From NCBI RefSeq assembly GCF_014451325.2, contig NZ_JACSCH020000001.1, positions 47,414-79,657 on the forward strand: DNA of 32,244 nucleotides, written 5' to 3'. This DNA is from Streptomyces sp. CB02980 (GTDB lineage Bacteria; Actinomycetota; Actinomycetes; Streptomycetales; Streptomycetaceae). The position numbers and the translations under genes were made by a program. Below the pieces are notes generated by a model. That model did not search any database and was not told the DNA's origin. It saw only the letters and a program-made list of their open reading frames with translations. Numbering within the stretch: position 1 is the stretch's first letter; every line of letters begins with the position of its first letter. Shown one piece after another: positions 7,710 through 15,888 of the stretch.

Positions 7710-7731
7710 TTGATTCTCTGCGAGCCCTTAG
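7710..7731 (-). repeat. Right terminal inverted repeat of the ISAzo13 element
   Basis: 22 bp, perfect inverted match to 5982-6003. Confidence 0.9.
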
Positions 7732-7736
7732 CTGTG

Positions 7737-7853
7737 ATGTCTCATGAGGTTGGTTCCATCGCGTTCTCGATCGTGAGCTGCTGGGGGGACGACAGCGAGT
7801 GGTTCCGGCGGATGGCCGAGGGTGAGGGGGAGCCGCTGGCGAGGGTTCGCTGA
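7737..7853 (+). CDS. Possible 38-residue protein or truncated N-terminus beside the IS
   Basis: ATG 7737 begins 6 bp outside the ISAzo13 edge and reads MSHEVGSIAFSIVSCWGDD then SEWFRRMAEGEGEPLARVR before TGA 7851-7853. Composition is protein-like rather than GC shadow, but the opposite strand is also open. No ribosome binding site is visible, since the upstream region is the IS end, so an original promoter would have been displaced. Not recognised. Confidence 0.25.
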   Translation: MSHEVGSIAFSIVSCWGDDSEWFRRMAEGEGEPLARVR

Positions 7854-8170
7854 TGGGTGGTTTCCCGCCGAGAGCCGAGTGCGGTCAGCCGCTGGAAGTG
7901 GGCTGCCAGGCGGGCCTGACCGCATTTGGTCTGACGGCGCCGTTCCGGGCGATCTTGGATCGCCCGGACAAGCCCGGTTGCGCGGCCGCGAGCCAGTGCG
8001 GCCGGCACCGCCAGACGCTCACCACACCAACCGCCCCGGCGGGGCCGGGTCGGTCCCGAGGCGGACCAGCCCAGCACACCGACAAGCCGGAGATCCGAGC
8101 AGAGGTGGTGGGCTGCCAGGCCGGGATCCCATCGATCGGTGAGGCTTCCGGCGGAGCCAATAGAGGCGGG
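7854..8170. other. No gene recognised
   Basis: Open frames on both strands but none with a family motif. A short near-repeat, GTGGGCTGCCAGGC, occurs at about 7899 and 8108 in direct orientation. Confidence 0.4.
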
Positions 8171-9475
8171 TCAGAGGATCGTGTCGTAGATGTCCCAGTC
8201 CCAGCCGATCTTCCTGCGGGTCGGCCCCGGGACGAGGTCGTCGCCGGCGCGGTTCACACCTTCGTAGAGCCAGAGGCGGCCCTGTGTGTCGCGGGCGAGG
8301 AAGTCGTTCTCGGAGGAGCCGCTGAGCTGCCCAGCGAGCGCGATGCGGTCGTAGACGTTCCAACCGCCGCCCACGCGCACGCGCGGTGCGTACTCAGGCC
8401 CCGGGAAGTCACCTCCCGGTATCGGGTAGTCGAAGCCGTGCGACCACAGCACGCCGGCCCGGTCACGCGCCACGGCGGTGAAATCGCTCCAGTTCCCCAC
8501 GAGGGCGGAGTAGGCGTTCCAGCCGCCGCCGATGTTCTGGCGCGTGTCGAAGGGCGCCTGGGGGGCGTCGTGGCCGGTGGCGTTGTAGTGCCAGAGGACG
8601 CCCGCCTTGTCCCGGGCCACGAGACCGCCGGCGCGGCTGGTGATCGCGGTGTACGTGTTCCAGCCGCCGCCCACGCGGACGCGAGGCTTGAAGGGGGCGT
8701 CCGGGTTGCCGGAGCCCTTGTAGAACCAGAGGACACCGGCCTTGTCCCAGGCCACGAGGTCGCCCTCACCCGCCGCCGTCCGCTGCGTGAGGGGCGTGAT
8801 CGAGGTGTAGGCGTTCCAGCCGCCGCCGATGCGCTCACGGGCCTTGAGCGGCTTGTCGGGGCGGCCCGAGCTCTCGTACTGCCAGAGCACGCCGGCCTTG
8901 TCGCGGGCGAGGACCGTGGTCCGCCGGTAGTTCTCGGGAGTGCCCTTGGCGAACTGGAAGGCGACGCGTCCGCTGCCGATGACGGCCCCAGCCCCGTCGG
9001 TCACTTCGAGGGTGGCCGCCAGGTTTCCCCTCACAGCCGCGCGGCTGTCGGCGTCGACCCGGACGTCGTAGGTGACCGTGGTGGCGGACTCGGTGGCCGG
9101 GAACACGACCTCGTTGCCCGGACTGTCCCAGAGACAGGGCCAGAAGGCCCCGCCGTTGACGGAGCAGGTCGGGGTGACGGGCTCGTAGGCGGGTGTGTCG
9201 AAGTCGGGGAGCTCCCAGGTCGGATTCGGCAGGAGCAGCCGCGCCATGACGGGGCCGGTGTGGCCCGCAGGGAGCGTGACCTTGATCCGGGTCGTCACCG
9301 CCCCCTCCTCGCCGGAGGGCACCACCAGCGGGCCGCCCTCCTGAACGACCCTGACGGTCCCCGTCGCCGCCACAGCCGTCAGGGGCGCGGCGGCGGCCGG
9401 CCCGCCCAGTGCCGCGGGCGCGACACCGGCGGCCAGTACCGTCGCGATCGCCAGAGTCACATGCTTGCCTGTCAC
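8171..9475 (-). CDS. Secreted beta-propeller-like repeat protein
   Basis: 434 residues from GTG 9473-9475, with GGGGAG seven bases upstream. An N-terminal Sec signal (VTLAIATVLAAGVAPAALGG, residues 7-26) precedes an immunoglobulin-like middle part (about 40-180) with two cysteines in CSVNGGAFWPC. From about residue 190 to the end there are five to six repeats of the pattern ARDKAGVLWxY...G...P...R..VGGGWNxYxxI, about 45-60 residues each, as in tachylectin/FG-GAP-like propellers common in Streptomyces secretomes. Likely extracellular, binding carbohydrate or other surfaces; no catalytic motif seen. It ends GWDWDIYDTIL. A 29-bp copy of its 3' end lies upstream at 9600-9628. Confidence 0.8.
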   Translation of the reverse strand: MTGKHVTLAIATVLAAGVAPAALGGPAAAAPLTAVAATGTVRVVQEGGPLVVPSGEEGAVTTRIKVTLPAGHTGPVMARLLLPNPTWELPDFDTPAYEPVTPTCSVNGGAFWPCLWDSPGNEVVFPATESATTVTYDVRVDADSRAAVRGNLAATLEVTDGAGAVIGSGRVAFQFAKGTPENYRRTTVLARDKAGVLWQYESSGRPDKPLKARERIGGGWNAYTSITPLTQRTAAGEGDLVAWDKAGVLWFYKGSGNPDAPFKPRVRVGGGWNTYTAITSRAGGLVARDKAGVLWHYNATGHDAPQAPFDTRQNIGGGWNAYSALVGNWSDFTAVARDRAGVLWSHGFDYPIPGGDFPGPEYAPRVRVGGGWNVYDRIALAGQLSGSSENDFLARDTQGRLWLYEGVNRAGDDLVPGPTRRKIGWDWDIYDTIL

Positions 9476-9599
9476 GAGACTCCCCAGGAGTCTTGGGACG
9501 CGAGGGGAAGCAACTGCGCTCCCCCACACATCCGGGTCACCTCTTGGACCGTCGAACGGCCCGGAGGGTTGTGCTCCGGAGTGGATCCGGTCGTCGCCC

Positions 9600-9628
9600 G
9601 GTCAGAGGATCGTGTCGTAGACGTCCCA
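9600..9628 (-). pseudogene. Ghost 3' end of a second propeller gene
   Basis: 29 bp identical but for one base to 8170-8198, the 3' end of the propeller gene including its stop codon. The minus-strand reading is GGWDVYDTIL then stop. Nothing else of a paralogue is visible upstream, so this is the tail of a deleted tandem copy. Confidence 0.7.
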
Positions 9629-10014
9629 GCCTCCAAGCCCGCACCAAGATGCGCGCCGGGGCGGGTGAAGGTCGTTGACCGCATCGGGCTGATCGCCGCG
9701 ATGGGATTCAACTTTGCTGTCGCAGGAGCTCAGCGGAGCGTCAAGCAATGGATCACCTTCCCCGCACTGAGAACAGAAGGAGAGGAAAGCCCCCTGACAC
9801 CCGGACGAAGAATGATCTTCCAAGCCCACAAAGAACGCTAGACAGCCCTCAATCCGCACCGGTTCGAGTGGCGACGGTCGGCTCCCAAGCTCGAACTGGC
9901 TCTGTACGCGCGAGATCGGGTTCTGGCTCAGGTTTTGTGGTGCCGACACGGTGGGTGATAGCTGGGAATGAGTGGGGCGGTGTGCACCGGGGCCGAGGGG
10001 GTCGGGCCGTGGTG
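9629..10014. other. No gene recognised
   Basis: Non-coding by inspection: short frames in all directions, no hairpins or IS ends that I can name. Confidence 0.4.
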
Positions 10015-10410
10015 TTACAGGGCGATCAGCCCTGCTGCTGTCCCCCGGAAGCCACAGGCGTCGAAATAGAACGAACGCAGATGTTCCTCGAAGTCGACGT
10101 GGAGCCACTCGCACTTCGCGGCACGGGCTTCTTTGGCTGCGACTGCGACAAGCGCGGCGCCAACCCCTCTTGACCGAAGATGCCGGGCGACCACCGTGTC
10201 CAGAATGAAGGCGTGTGCTCCGCCGTCCCAGACAACGTTGACGAATCCGATCAGATCACCGTTTTCCCACGCGCAGACCCAGCCAAGGCTGTGGCGCTCA
10301 AGCCGTGCTTGCCAGTCGGTCTGAGCGACCGGGGAGCCGAAACCGTCGGCGTGCAATCTGTTAAGGGATGCGTTGTCGAAGTCGCCTTGCCACTCATACT
10401 TGATCGCCAC
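10015..10410 (-). CDS. GNAT-family N-acetyltransferase
   Basis: 131 residues from GTG 10408-10410, with AGGA about eight bases upstream. The acetyl-CoA pyrophosphate-binding motif is at 79-84 (RSRGVG, the R/Q-x-x-G-x-G/A signature) after the strand FILDTVVARHL; the C-terminal motif SFYFDACGF (113-121) is the usual GNAT motif B. A glycine-rich WENGDLIGFVNVVWDGG forms strands 2-4. Length is normal for a minimal GNAT domain. Substrate unknown. Intact, although it sits between repeat debris and an ISL3 remnant. Confidence 0.85.
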   Translation of the reverse strand: MAIKYEWQGDFDNASLNRLHADGFGSPVAQTDWQARLERHSLGWVCAWENGDLIGFVNVVWDGGAHAFILDTVVARHLRSRGVGAALVAVAAKEARAAKCEWLHVDFEEHLRSFYFDACGFRGTAAGLIAL

Positions 10411-10451
10411 GTCCAGATCCTAGCGACCTGAGGGTACTTGGTCCGCATCGA

Positions 10452-11714
10452 CTACTGGGCGAGGAGAACCCGCTTCCGGAGGAGGTGGAAGCCGGCGCGG
10501 CCGAACATCTGGCGCTTGAGCATCCTGATCCGGTTGACATGGCCTTCGACGACACCCGAGCTCCAGGGGAGGGTCAGGCCGGCGATGACGGCGTCACGGT
10601 CGCGATCGATGCCCGCGGCGAGGGTGTGGAGGCTGGGGAGATCGTCTTGTCTCACGGTGGTGAGCCAGTCCGGCAGGAGCTCACCCTGGCGCTCGGTGCG
10701 CATGGTCGCGAAGGACCGGACGTGCCTGGTGAGTGCATCGATTTCGGGACAGTTGGCCCGGACGTGCTTCAAGCGGAGTGGTCCGGTCTCGGAGAGGCTT
10801 TCCGGTCGGCGAAGGACCCACCCGGCGACGATCCGGGGCGAAGGCGGACGGGCCGTCCCTGGCCCTGGTGAAGTGCGTTTCTGGCGGAGGTAGGCGCGAA
10901 CGCGCTGGTAGCTGCCCTTTTAGCCGAGCGGCACGATCTCTTCCCACAGTTTCCAGGAGTTGGTGCATCCCTCGTTCCAGCGGTCGTCGAGGTAGGTCTT
11001 GTACTCATCGGCGACGGAGGCCCGGCTCTGCCACTGACCGGTAAAGAGGTCTTCCGGCTTGGCAACGTCCGCGTACCGCTTGACGGTTCTGCTCGTCATG
11101 CCGAGCTGCCGTTGGATCGCGCGACGGCTGTGCCCTGCCTCCACCAGGGCGTGGACGGTGGCGTGCACGGTCCGGGTTCGGTCGGCGAACCGGTGGCCGG
11201 TCGGCCATGGTGAGCCGGACGGCTCCTCCACGGCGTCGGGCTCGGCCTCCGGCGTCTCAGGTGCCTCGGGGACCAGGACGCGCAGGCAGCGGCGGTGCTG
11301 GGCGATGCTCCGCTCGGCGGCCTCGCTGAGGTTGTGCCAGAGATGCCACCGGTCCGCGAACTGCACGGCCTGCGGGGCGCCGACGGCGGCGCCTTCGGCG
11401 AAGAACGGCGCGCGGTCCCGGCACACGACCTCGATTCCAGGCCGCTGGGCCAGCCACGCGGCCAGGCTCGAAGACTCCCGGTCGGGCAGCAGGTCGATCG
11501 GTCGGCGGGTCTCGACGTCCACAAGGACGGTCCCGTAGTGGCGGCCCGTGCGGGTGGCGTACTCATCGACACCCACCACCCGCGGGGCCGGGACCTCCGG
11601 CTCCGGAAGTGCGTCGACCAGCCGCAGGACCGTGCTGCGGCTGACCGACACGCCGAAGACGTGGGCCAGGCGGGCGCCGGCCCGGTCCGCGAGGGCGAGA
11701 CCGATCGCGGCCAT
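10452..11714 (-). pseudogene. ISL3-family transposase, 5'-truncated with a nonsense codon
   Basis: One continuous frame from 11714 down to TAG 10452-10454 encodes MAAIGLALADRAGARLAHVF, the HTH LRLVDALPEPE, the DDE region with VVGVDEYATRTGRHYGTVLV and FADRWHLWHNLSEA, and the C-terminal WSSGVVEGHVNRIRMLKRQM typical of ISL3. Within it, TAA at 10920-10922 replaces the tyrosine codon expected in PLGYKGSYQR. The zinc-finger N-terminus is missing; the frame begins exactly where an IS5 remnant starts on the other strand. The element is dead in two ways. Confidence 0.8.
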
Positions 11715-12389
11715 CTACGTGTTGGTGTCCGGGTGTGCCTGGCGGGCCCTGCCGCCCTGCTTCGGAGTTTCGAAGTCGACAGCCCATCGCCGGTTCCTGA
11801 TCTGGTCCAGGGTCGGCGTGTGGGGCCGGCTGCACGAGGAGATCCTGCACTGCCTCGACGACGCCGGCCTGCTCGACCTGTCCCGAGCTGTCCTCGACTC
11901 CGCCCACGTCAGGGCGAAAAAGGCGGCGAACTCACAGGTCCGAGCCCCGTGGACCGGGGCAAGCCGGGCTCCAAGATGCACGTCCTGTCGGACGCGAACG
12001 GACTGCCCCTCCTCGTCGGCGTCTCGGCCGCCACCACCCATGACAGCCAGGCCCTGAAGCCCATGGTGCTCGGTCACCAAACGAGACACGACCCCCATCG
12101 TGGCCGTCATTTTCAAGCCCCAGCGTCTGCACGCCGACAAGGCCTACGACATACCTGAGCTGCGGAAATGGCTACGCGGTAAACGCATCGGCGTCTGCAT
12201 CGCGCGCAAGGGCATCGAGTCGTCAGAACGACTCGGACGCCGCAGGTGGGTGATCGAGCGAACCATGTCCTGGCTCACCGGATACTGCCGGCTCAACCAC
12301 CGCTACGAGCGCCATCCCCGCAACTACCTGGCATTTCTCGGCCTCGCCGCAGCTATCTGCTGCTCCAAGCGACTCGTCCGCCTCACCAC
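11715..12389 (+). pseudogene. IS5-family transposase remnant, both ends missing
   Basis: Begins in mid-protein as YVLVSGCAWRALPPCFGVSK and runs through VVLDSAHVRAKK-type sequence (here RAVLDSAHVRAKK). At 11917-11922 the frame moves -1 (GCG AAA AAG, then GGC GGC GAA) to give ELTGPSPVDRGKPGSKMHVL, a position where related IS5 elements also change frame. A further extra T at 12111-12114 (CATTTTCAAG) shifts it again to FKPQRLHADKAYDIPELRKW and RWVIERTMSWLTGYCRLNHR. It ends near 12389 in VRLTT, without its stop; the TPR gene begins 14 bp on. No terminal repeats found. Confidence 0.75.
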
Positions 12390-12402
12390 ATGGGACACGG
12401 CC

Positions 12403-13203
12403 TTAGCCTGCGGCGTGCCGGGCCTCCATCGCAGCAATCACACGCTGCCGAGCCACCCGCCGGGCCTGCTTGAGCTTCGAGTCGGCCAGCAGAAGGGGCG
12501 CGAACCAGATCCAACCCCACACGCTGTAGGAGACAGTCCCGCTCAGCACCAGAGCCTTGTTCGTGGCGAGAACCAGCACGAAAGTGATGACGTACGCGGC
12601 CACCCGGTGGCGGACCATGAGCCGGAGCGGGGCCTGCCACGGGCCGGCCAGCAGCTCCAGCGCGGCCGCAACCTCGGCGGCCCGCAGGTCCTCCGGATGA
12701 GCGGGCGCCTGGCCGCCCCGCTCCAACGCTTCAGCAACATCAACGCTGTGGGACGTCAGCGCCGCGCGATCGGTCCGCGCGGCAGCCGTCCTCTCCCGTA
12801 CGTCCTGCCAGTAGCCCCGCCCGGCCCAGTCGAGCGCGGCCTCCACCCGTGCCGCCTCGGGCGACCCCGCAGGCGCAAGGCGCGCGATCCGCTCCTTGAG
12901 CCGATCGACCCGAGCGACGCGCCCGGGATACGTCCATCCGTCGGCCCGCAGACACAGCTCCAGGTAGGAGACGAGCAGTCCAAGGTCGTCCGGCCACTGC
13001 GCCAGCCCGGTCTTGTAAGCCTTCTCCGCCTCGGCATCGTGGTCGTCCTCGTCCTCCGCCGCGTGTGCGAGTCCGAGCCACCGGTAGAGCACCGGATCGG
13101 GCCCGAGTTCCCCCAGACCGGATTCGGCCACCTTCCGAGCCTCCGCGAACCCGCCCACCGCGAAGAGCTCCTCGCAGCGGTCGGCGTATTCGTCATGTGT
13201 CAT
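12403..13203 (-). CDS. TPR-containing membrane protein
   Basis: 266 residues from ATG 13201-13203, GGGAAG just upstream. The first half (about 1-190) is helical with tetratricopeptide-like units (EELFAVGGFAEARKVAESGL; AEKAYKTGLAQWPDDLGLLV). Two membrane segments follow near 213-232 (YVITFVLVLATNKALVLSG) and 236-250 (VWGWIWFAPLLLA), and a basic C-terminal tail (KLKQARRVARQRVI). Most likely a cytosolic TPR domain anchored to the membrane, a scaffold for protein contacts. Partner unknown. Complete and apparently unaffected by the IS5 remnant abutting its 3' end. Confidence 0.75.
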   Translation of the reverse strand: MTHDEYADRCEELFAVGGFAEARKVAESGLGELGPDPVLYRWLGLAHAAEDEDDHDAEAEKAYKTGLAQWPDDLGLLVSYLELCLRADGWTYPGRVARVDRLKERIARLAPAGSPEAARVEAALDWAGRGYWQDVRERTAAARTDRAALTSHSVDVAEALERGGQAPAHPEDLRAAEVAAALELLAGPWQAPLRLMVRHRVAAYVITFVLVLATNKALVLSGTVSYSVWGWIWFAPLLLADSKLKQARRVARQRVIAAMEARHAAG

Positions 13204-13264
13204 GCTTCCCGCCCCAGTCGATCAGGAGATCCACTTTCAGCCATACGAACCCGCTGGTCAAGGG

Positions 13265-13285
13265 GCGCCGGCCCGGGTCCGGCGC
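13265..13285. repeat. Perfect GC-only inverted repeat
   Basis: GCGCCGG (13265-13271), 7-base loop, CCGGCGC (13279-13285). It lies 60 bp upstream of the TPR gene start and could sit in its leader or end a transcript from the right. Confidence 0.6.
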
Positions 13286-13368
13286 TCTGGTCTGAGGCGC
13301 AACTCGCGTGATCTAAAAATTCGCGTACCGCTGCGGATAGGCCTCGCTGATCATGGGGCGCATGGGGC

Positions 13369-13686
13369 ATGGACGAGAGACTCTGGGTTGCTGGGCATCA
13401 GATCCACCGTTTGCGGGACGGGTGGGGCCCGGAACTCCCTGCCGCCTTCACCAATGACATGCTCCGCGTACGGCATGTGCCAGCCACCGAGATCTACGGG
13501 TCGGAGGCTGACGAGGGGGATGCCTGGATCGAGTCCTCGCTGGAGGGACCCGGCAGGATCGTTTCGCAGCGTCTGAGCCTGCTCGGCAATACCAAGGCCG
13601 CCACGACCGGCGTTCCTGGACGACCTGGTCAAGGGGCAGTGCCGTGCACGAGGTTGTCGGGTATTGGGACCCGGTCAGCTGCGTAG
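13369..13686 (+). CDS. Hypothetical protein, possibly frameshifted at its 3' end
   Basis: 105 residues from ATG 13369: MDERLWVAGHQIHRLRDGWG then PELPAAFTNDMLRVRHVPAT and AWIESSLEGPGRIVSQRLSL. The first 77 residues are protein-like; after LLGNTKAAT the frame turns low-complexity, while a one-base shift near 13610 would give FLDDLVKGQCR. The gene probably lost or gained one base there and originally ran towards the kinase gene at 13742. I do not recognise the family. Weak purine-rich upstream signal only. Confidence 0.45.
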   Translation: MDERLWVAGHQIHRLRDGWGPELPAAFTNDMLRVRHVPATEIYGSEADEGDAWIESSLEGPGRIVSQRLSLLGNTKAATTGVPGRPGQGAVPCTRLSGIGTRSAA

Positions 13687-13741
13687 TCGCATGCGACAAA
13701 TCTGGCGACGTCGGCCAACACCTCCGGGATACTGGTCGCGC

Positions 13742-14488
13742 ATGGATGAGGTCAAAGTCGTCGTCGCCCATTCCGAGCGCGCGACCCTGCGCGTCGGCGA
13801 CGTGTTTCTGAAGGTGGACGCCGATCAGGCGCGTATCGACGTCGAGGTCGAGGCGATGTCCCTCGCGCCGGTCCCGACCCCGGAGGTCCTGTGGCGCAAG
13901 CCGTCCGTGCTCGCGATCGCTGCGCTCCCGGGGACGACACTTGGGCGCCTCGGCGGGCCGTCGACCGGCTCGTCGGCGGCGTGGGCCGCGGTGGGCGCCG
14001 CCATCCGCAAGCTGCACGACGCGCCGCTGCCGCCCCGCCCCGGCCGGGCCGGCCGGAGCATCGTCACGCTGGCGGCGGAACTCGACGACGAGTGCGAGTT
14101 GCTCGTGACGAACGGCCTCCTGCCCGCTGACCTGGTCACCCGTAATCGCCGGGTCGCCGAGGCCGCGCTCCGGCCGTGGACTCCGGCTTTCACGCACGGC
14201 GACCTGCAGATCGCGCACGTCTTCGTCGACGGCGACGAAGTGACGGGCATCATCGACTGGTCCGAGGCGGGCCAGGGTGATGCTCTGTACGACCTCGCCA
14301 CCTTCACGCTCGGACACGAGGAGCACCTCGACGACGTCCTCGCCGGCTACGGCACCGACATCAACCTCGATGTGATCCACGCGTGGTGGTCGTTGCGAAG
14401 CCTGCTGGCAGTTCGCTGGCTGACCGAGCACGGCTTCGACCCGTTCGCACCGGGCTGTGAGGTCGACGTGCTGAGATCCCGAGTGTGA
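13742..14488 (+). CDS. Aminoglycoside phosphotransferase (APH)-family kinase
   Basis: 248 residues. The nucleotide-binding N-lobe has RVGDVFLKVD with Lys24; a hinge follows (PSVLAIAALPGTTLG). The catalytic loop THGDLQIAHVF has H152-G153-D154, and the metal-binding IDWSE is at 171-175 (D172). The usual Asn five residues after the catalytic Asp is His159 here. Distance between motifs and overall length suit the APH/choline kinase superfamily. The substrate is not determinable: an aminoglycoside, another antibiotic, or a metabolite. ATG 13742 is preferred since upstream sequence in frame (GPGQLRSRMRQIWRR) is low-complexity, though no strong ribosome binding site is present. Confidence 0.8.
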   Translation: MDEVKVVVAHSERATLRVGDVFLKVDADQARIDVEVEAMSLAPVPTPEVLWRKPSVLAIAALPGTTLGRLGGPSTGSSAAWAAVGAAIRKLHDAPLPPRPGRAGRSIVTLAAELDDECELLVTNGLLPADLVTRNRRVAEAALRPWTPAFTHGDLQIAHVFVDGDEVTGIIDWSEAGQGDALYDLATFTLGHEEHLDDVLAGYGTDINLDVIHAWWSLRSLLAVRWLTEHGFDPFAPGCEVDVLRSRV

Positions 14489-14569
14489 GGCCGCGCGGGT
14501 ACGACTGCTCCGTATGCGTTCTGACGCATCGAGAAGGCCGTCCCCTCCAGCGATCGCCCGCCCTCACTC

Positions 14570-14762
14570 TCAACAGAGTGTGGTGCGCAGTCGTCGCCAG
14601 CAGATGACGGCGCAGCCGAGGGCGACGAATGCGTGGTGGATGTCGTCGCGGATCTCCCAGCCGATACGCAGGCGGCGAAACCAGTGCAGCAGCTCGATCG
14701 CTCCTTCCACGACCGAGCGGCACACGCCGAGGCCAAAGCCGTGCCCGGTGCCGCGCCCTGGT
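14570..14762 (-). pseudogene. IS5-family transposase C-terminal fragment
   Basis: Minus-strand frame ending at TGA 14570-14572 reads GFGLGVCRSVVEGAIELLHW then FRRLRIGWEIRDDIHHAFVA and CAVICWRRLRTTLC. This is the C-terminal E-containing segment of IS5-type DDE transposases. Everything upstream of it is missing. Confidence 0.7.
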
Positions 14763-14784
14763 GCGAGCGCCTCAGCTCGACAAG

Positions 14785-15058
14785 GCGGGCAGACGGGTCG
14801 GTCCGCACCTCCACGTCCGCGTTGAACAGCGCGGTCTTGATGTCGTCCTGCGGCAGCGCCCCGCGCTTCTGGGTGACTTCGTGCAGCAGGTCCTTGATGA
14901 ACTGTTCCGTTGCCGGCCTGTCACCGTTGAGGTACCGGCTCATCTGACTGGGTACCCGTCCTTGCCTTGCCGAGTAGGCGCGCAAGGAGAGGTCAAGCAG
15001 GACGAAGAGTTCCCTCAGTTTGCCTGCCAGGGCCAGCCGTTCAGGCGTCCCGTCGGGG
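14785..15058 (-). pseudogene. Fragment of an HTH-type protein
   Basis: Minus-strand open stretch immediately after a TAG near 15061 reads LALAGKLRELFVLLDLSLRA, then GRVPSQMSRYLNGDRPATEQ and FIKDLLHEVTQKRG. The middle part resembles the recognition half of an XRE-type HTH (S-x-x-S-R-Y-L-x-G-x-R). It runs out into the IS5 fragment after LVELRR, so the downstream part was replaced. No start codon in a sensible place; a relic. Confidence 0.5.
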
Positions 15059-15238
15059 CTCTAGGCCGTTTCCTTCGAATCGCATGCGGTCGGTACCGGT
15101 CGCATCCGTGCCTTGACCGGAAGGTCATCTGGGCGCTGTTTCCCACCACAGAACCTCCTGGCCAGCGAGCTCACGTATGCGTAGGTCGTCGGTCCGGTGC
15201 AGGCGAAACCATTTGACGACGTCGAGAGAATGCCTGGC

Positions 15239-15856
15239 ATGGGTACAGACATAAGCGGCTTCCTCGAGTATCGGGTGCCGCAAGACGATCAGGAGCCGGT
15301 CTGGTACAGCGCACTTGGTCTCGGCTCCCTCAGTAACGTCCGTAACTACGACGCGTTCGGTTGTCTCTTCGGGGTCCGCAACTATGCGAACTTCCGTCCC
15401 TTGGCCGCAGGCCGGGGGCTTCCCGCCGACGCTTCGGCCACCGTGAGCGCGCGGTTCGCCCAGCTGACCGAGTGGTACGGCGAAGACGGCTTTCACGGCG
15501 CCACGTGGATCACGTGGGCCGAGGTGAAGGCCGTCGACTGGGACGAGCCCGCAGAGAAGCCCGACAGCCGGCTCCACCAATACCGCCAGACGTCGAGCGG
15601 GCTCAGGATGACGGGCAAGGCGTCCTGGAGCGGCGCATTCGCCGAGGCTGTCGGTCTCAAAGCCGGCGAGGTCCGGGAGTGGCCCGATGGAAGTGAGTGG
15701 CTCGTCGGGGACACTCTCTACAGATCAGTCACCATCTGCCGCAGAGATGCCGTCACCGAAACCGGCGAGTGGCAACCCGTCTGGGAAGCCATGAAAGAAC
15801 TCGCGGAACAGCACGGTGACGACAACGTGCGCCTCGTCGTGTGGTTCGACGACTGA
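15239..15856 (+). CDS. Conserved hypothetical protein (MGTDISGF type)
   Basis: 205 residues from ATG 15239: MGTDISGFLEYRVPQDDQEP. ATG 15230 (MPG...) is an alternative closer to GAGAGA. Features: an acidic soluble protein with RNYDAFGCLFGVRNYANFRP early, WITWAEVKAVDW in the middle and a C-terminal WEAMKELAEQHGDDNVRLVV strand ending FDD. Proteins that begin MGTDI-G occur in bacteria and phages, so an old phage link is possible, but no function is known to me. Intact, with the codon use of the region. Confidence 0.7.
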   Translation: MGTDISGFLEYRVPQDDQEPVWYSALGLGSLSNVRNYDAFGCLFGVRNYANFRPLAAGRGLPADASATVSARFAQLTEWYGEDGFHGATWITWAEVKAVDWDEPAEKPDSRLHQYRQTSSGLRMTGKASWSGAFAEAVGLKAGEVREWPDGSEWLVGDTLYRSVTICRRDAVTETGEWQPVWEAMKELAEQHGDDNVRLVVWFDD

Positions 15857-15888
15857 GCAGGCCACTGCCGCAGAGCATCGCCGCTGGA

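Larger units (their letters stand above)
5982..7731 (-). mobile_element. ISAzo13-family element, 1.75 kb, two genes
   Basis: Bounded by a perfect 22-bp inverted repeat: 5982-6003 (starting CTAAGGGCTCGCAGAG) and 7710-7731. Inside are a transposase reading leftward (broken by one base) and a second small gene 16 bp downstream in the same direction. No direct repeat is visible in the flanks (...gagagctc / ctgtgatg...), so one flank has probably been lost or rearranged. The truncated Sua5 fragment on the left fits that. Confidence 0.85.

Noticed and set aside
5974..7739. Target-site duplication of the ISAzo13 element
   Set aside because: The flanking bases do not match in direct orientation at any plausible length.
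7853..9841. 662-codon plus-strand frame opposite the secreted propeller gene
   Set aside because: Antisense to a repeat protein with signal peptide and ribosome binding site; its repeats simply mirror the propeller repeats.
10920..10922. Frameshift in the ISL3 transposase
   Set aside because: The downstream part is in the same frame; the break is a TAA replacing a tyrosine codon.
12100..13311. Single plus-strand protein of 403 residues
   Set aside because: Only the first 95 codons are IS5 transposase; the rest is antisense to the TPR gene.
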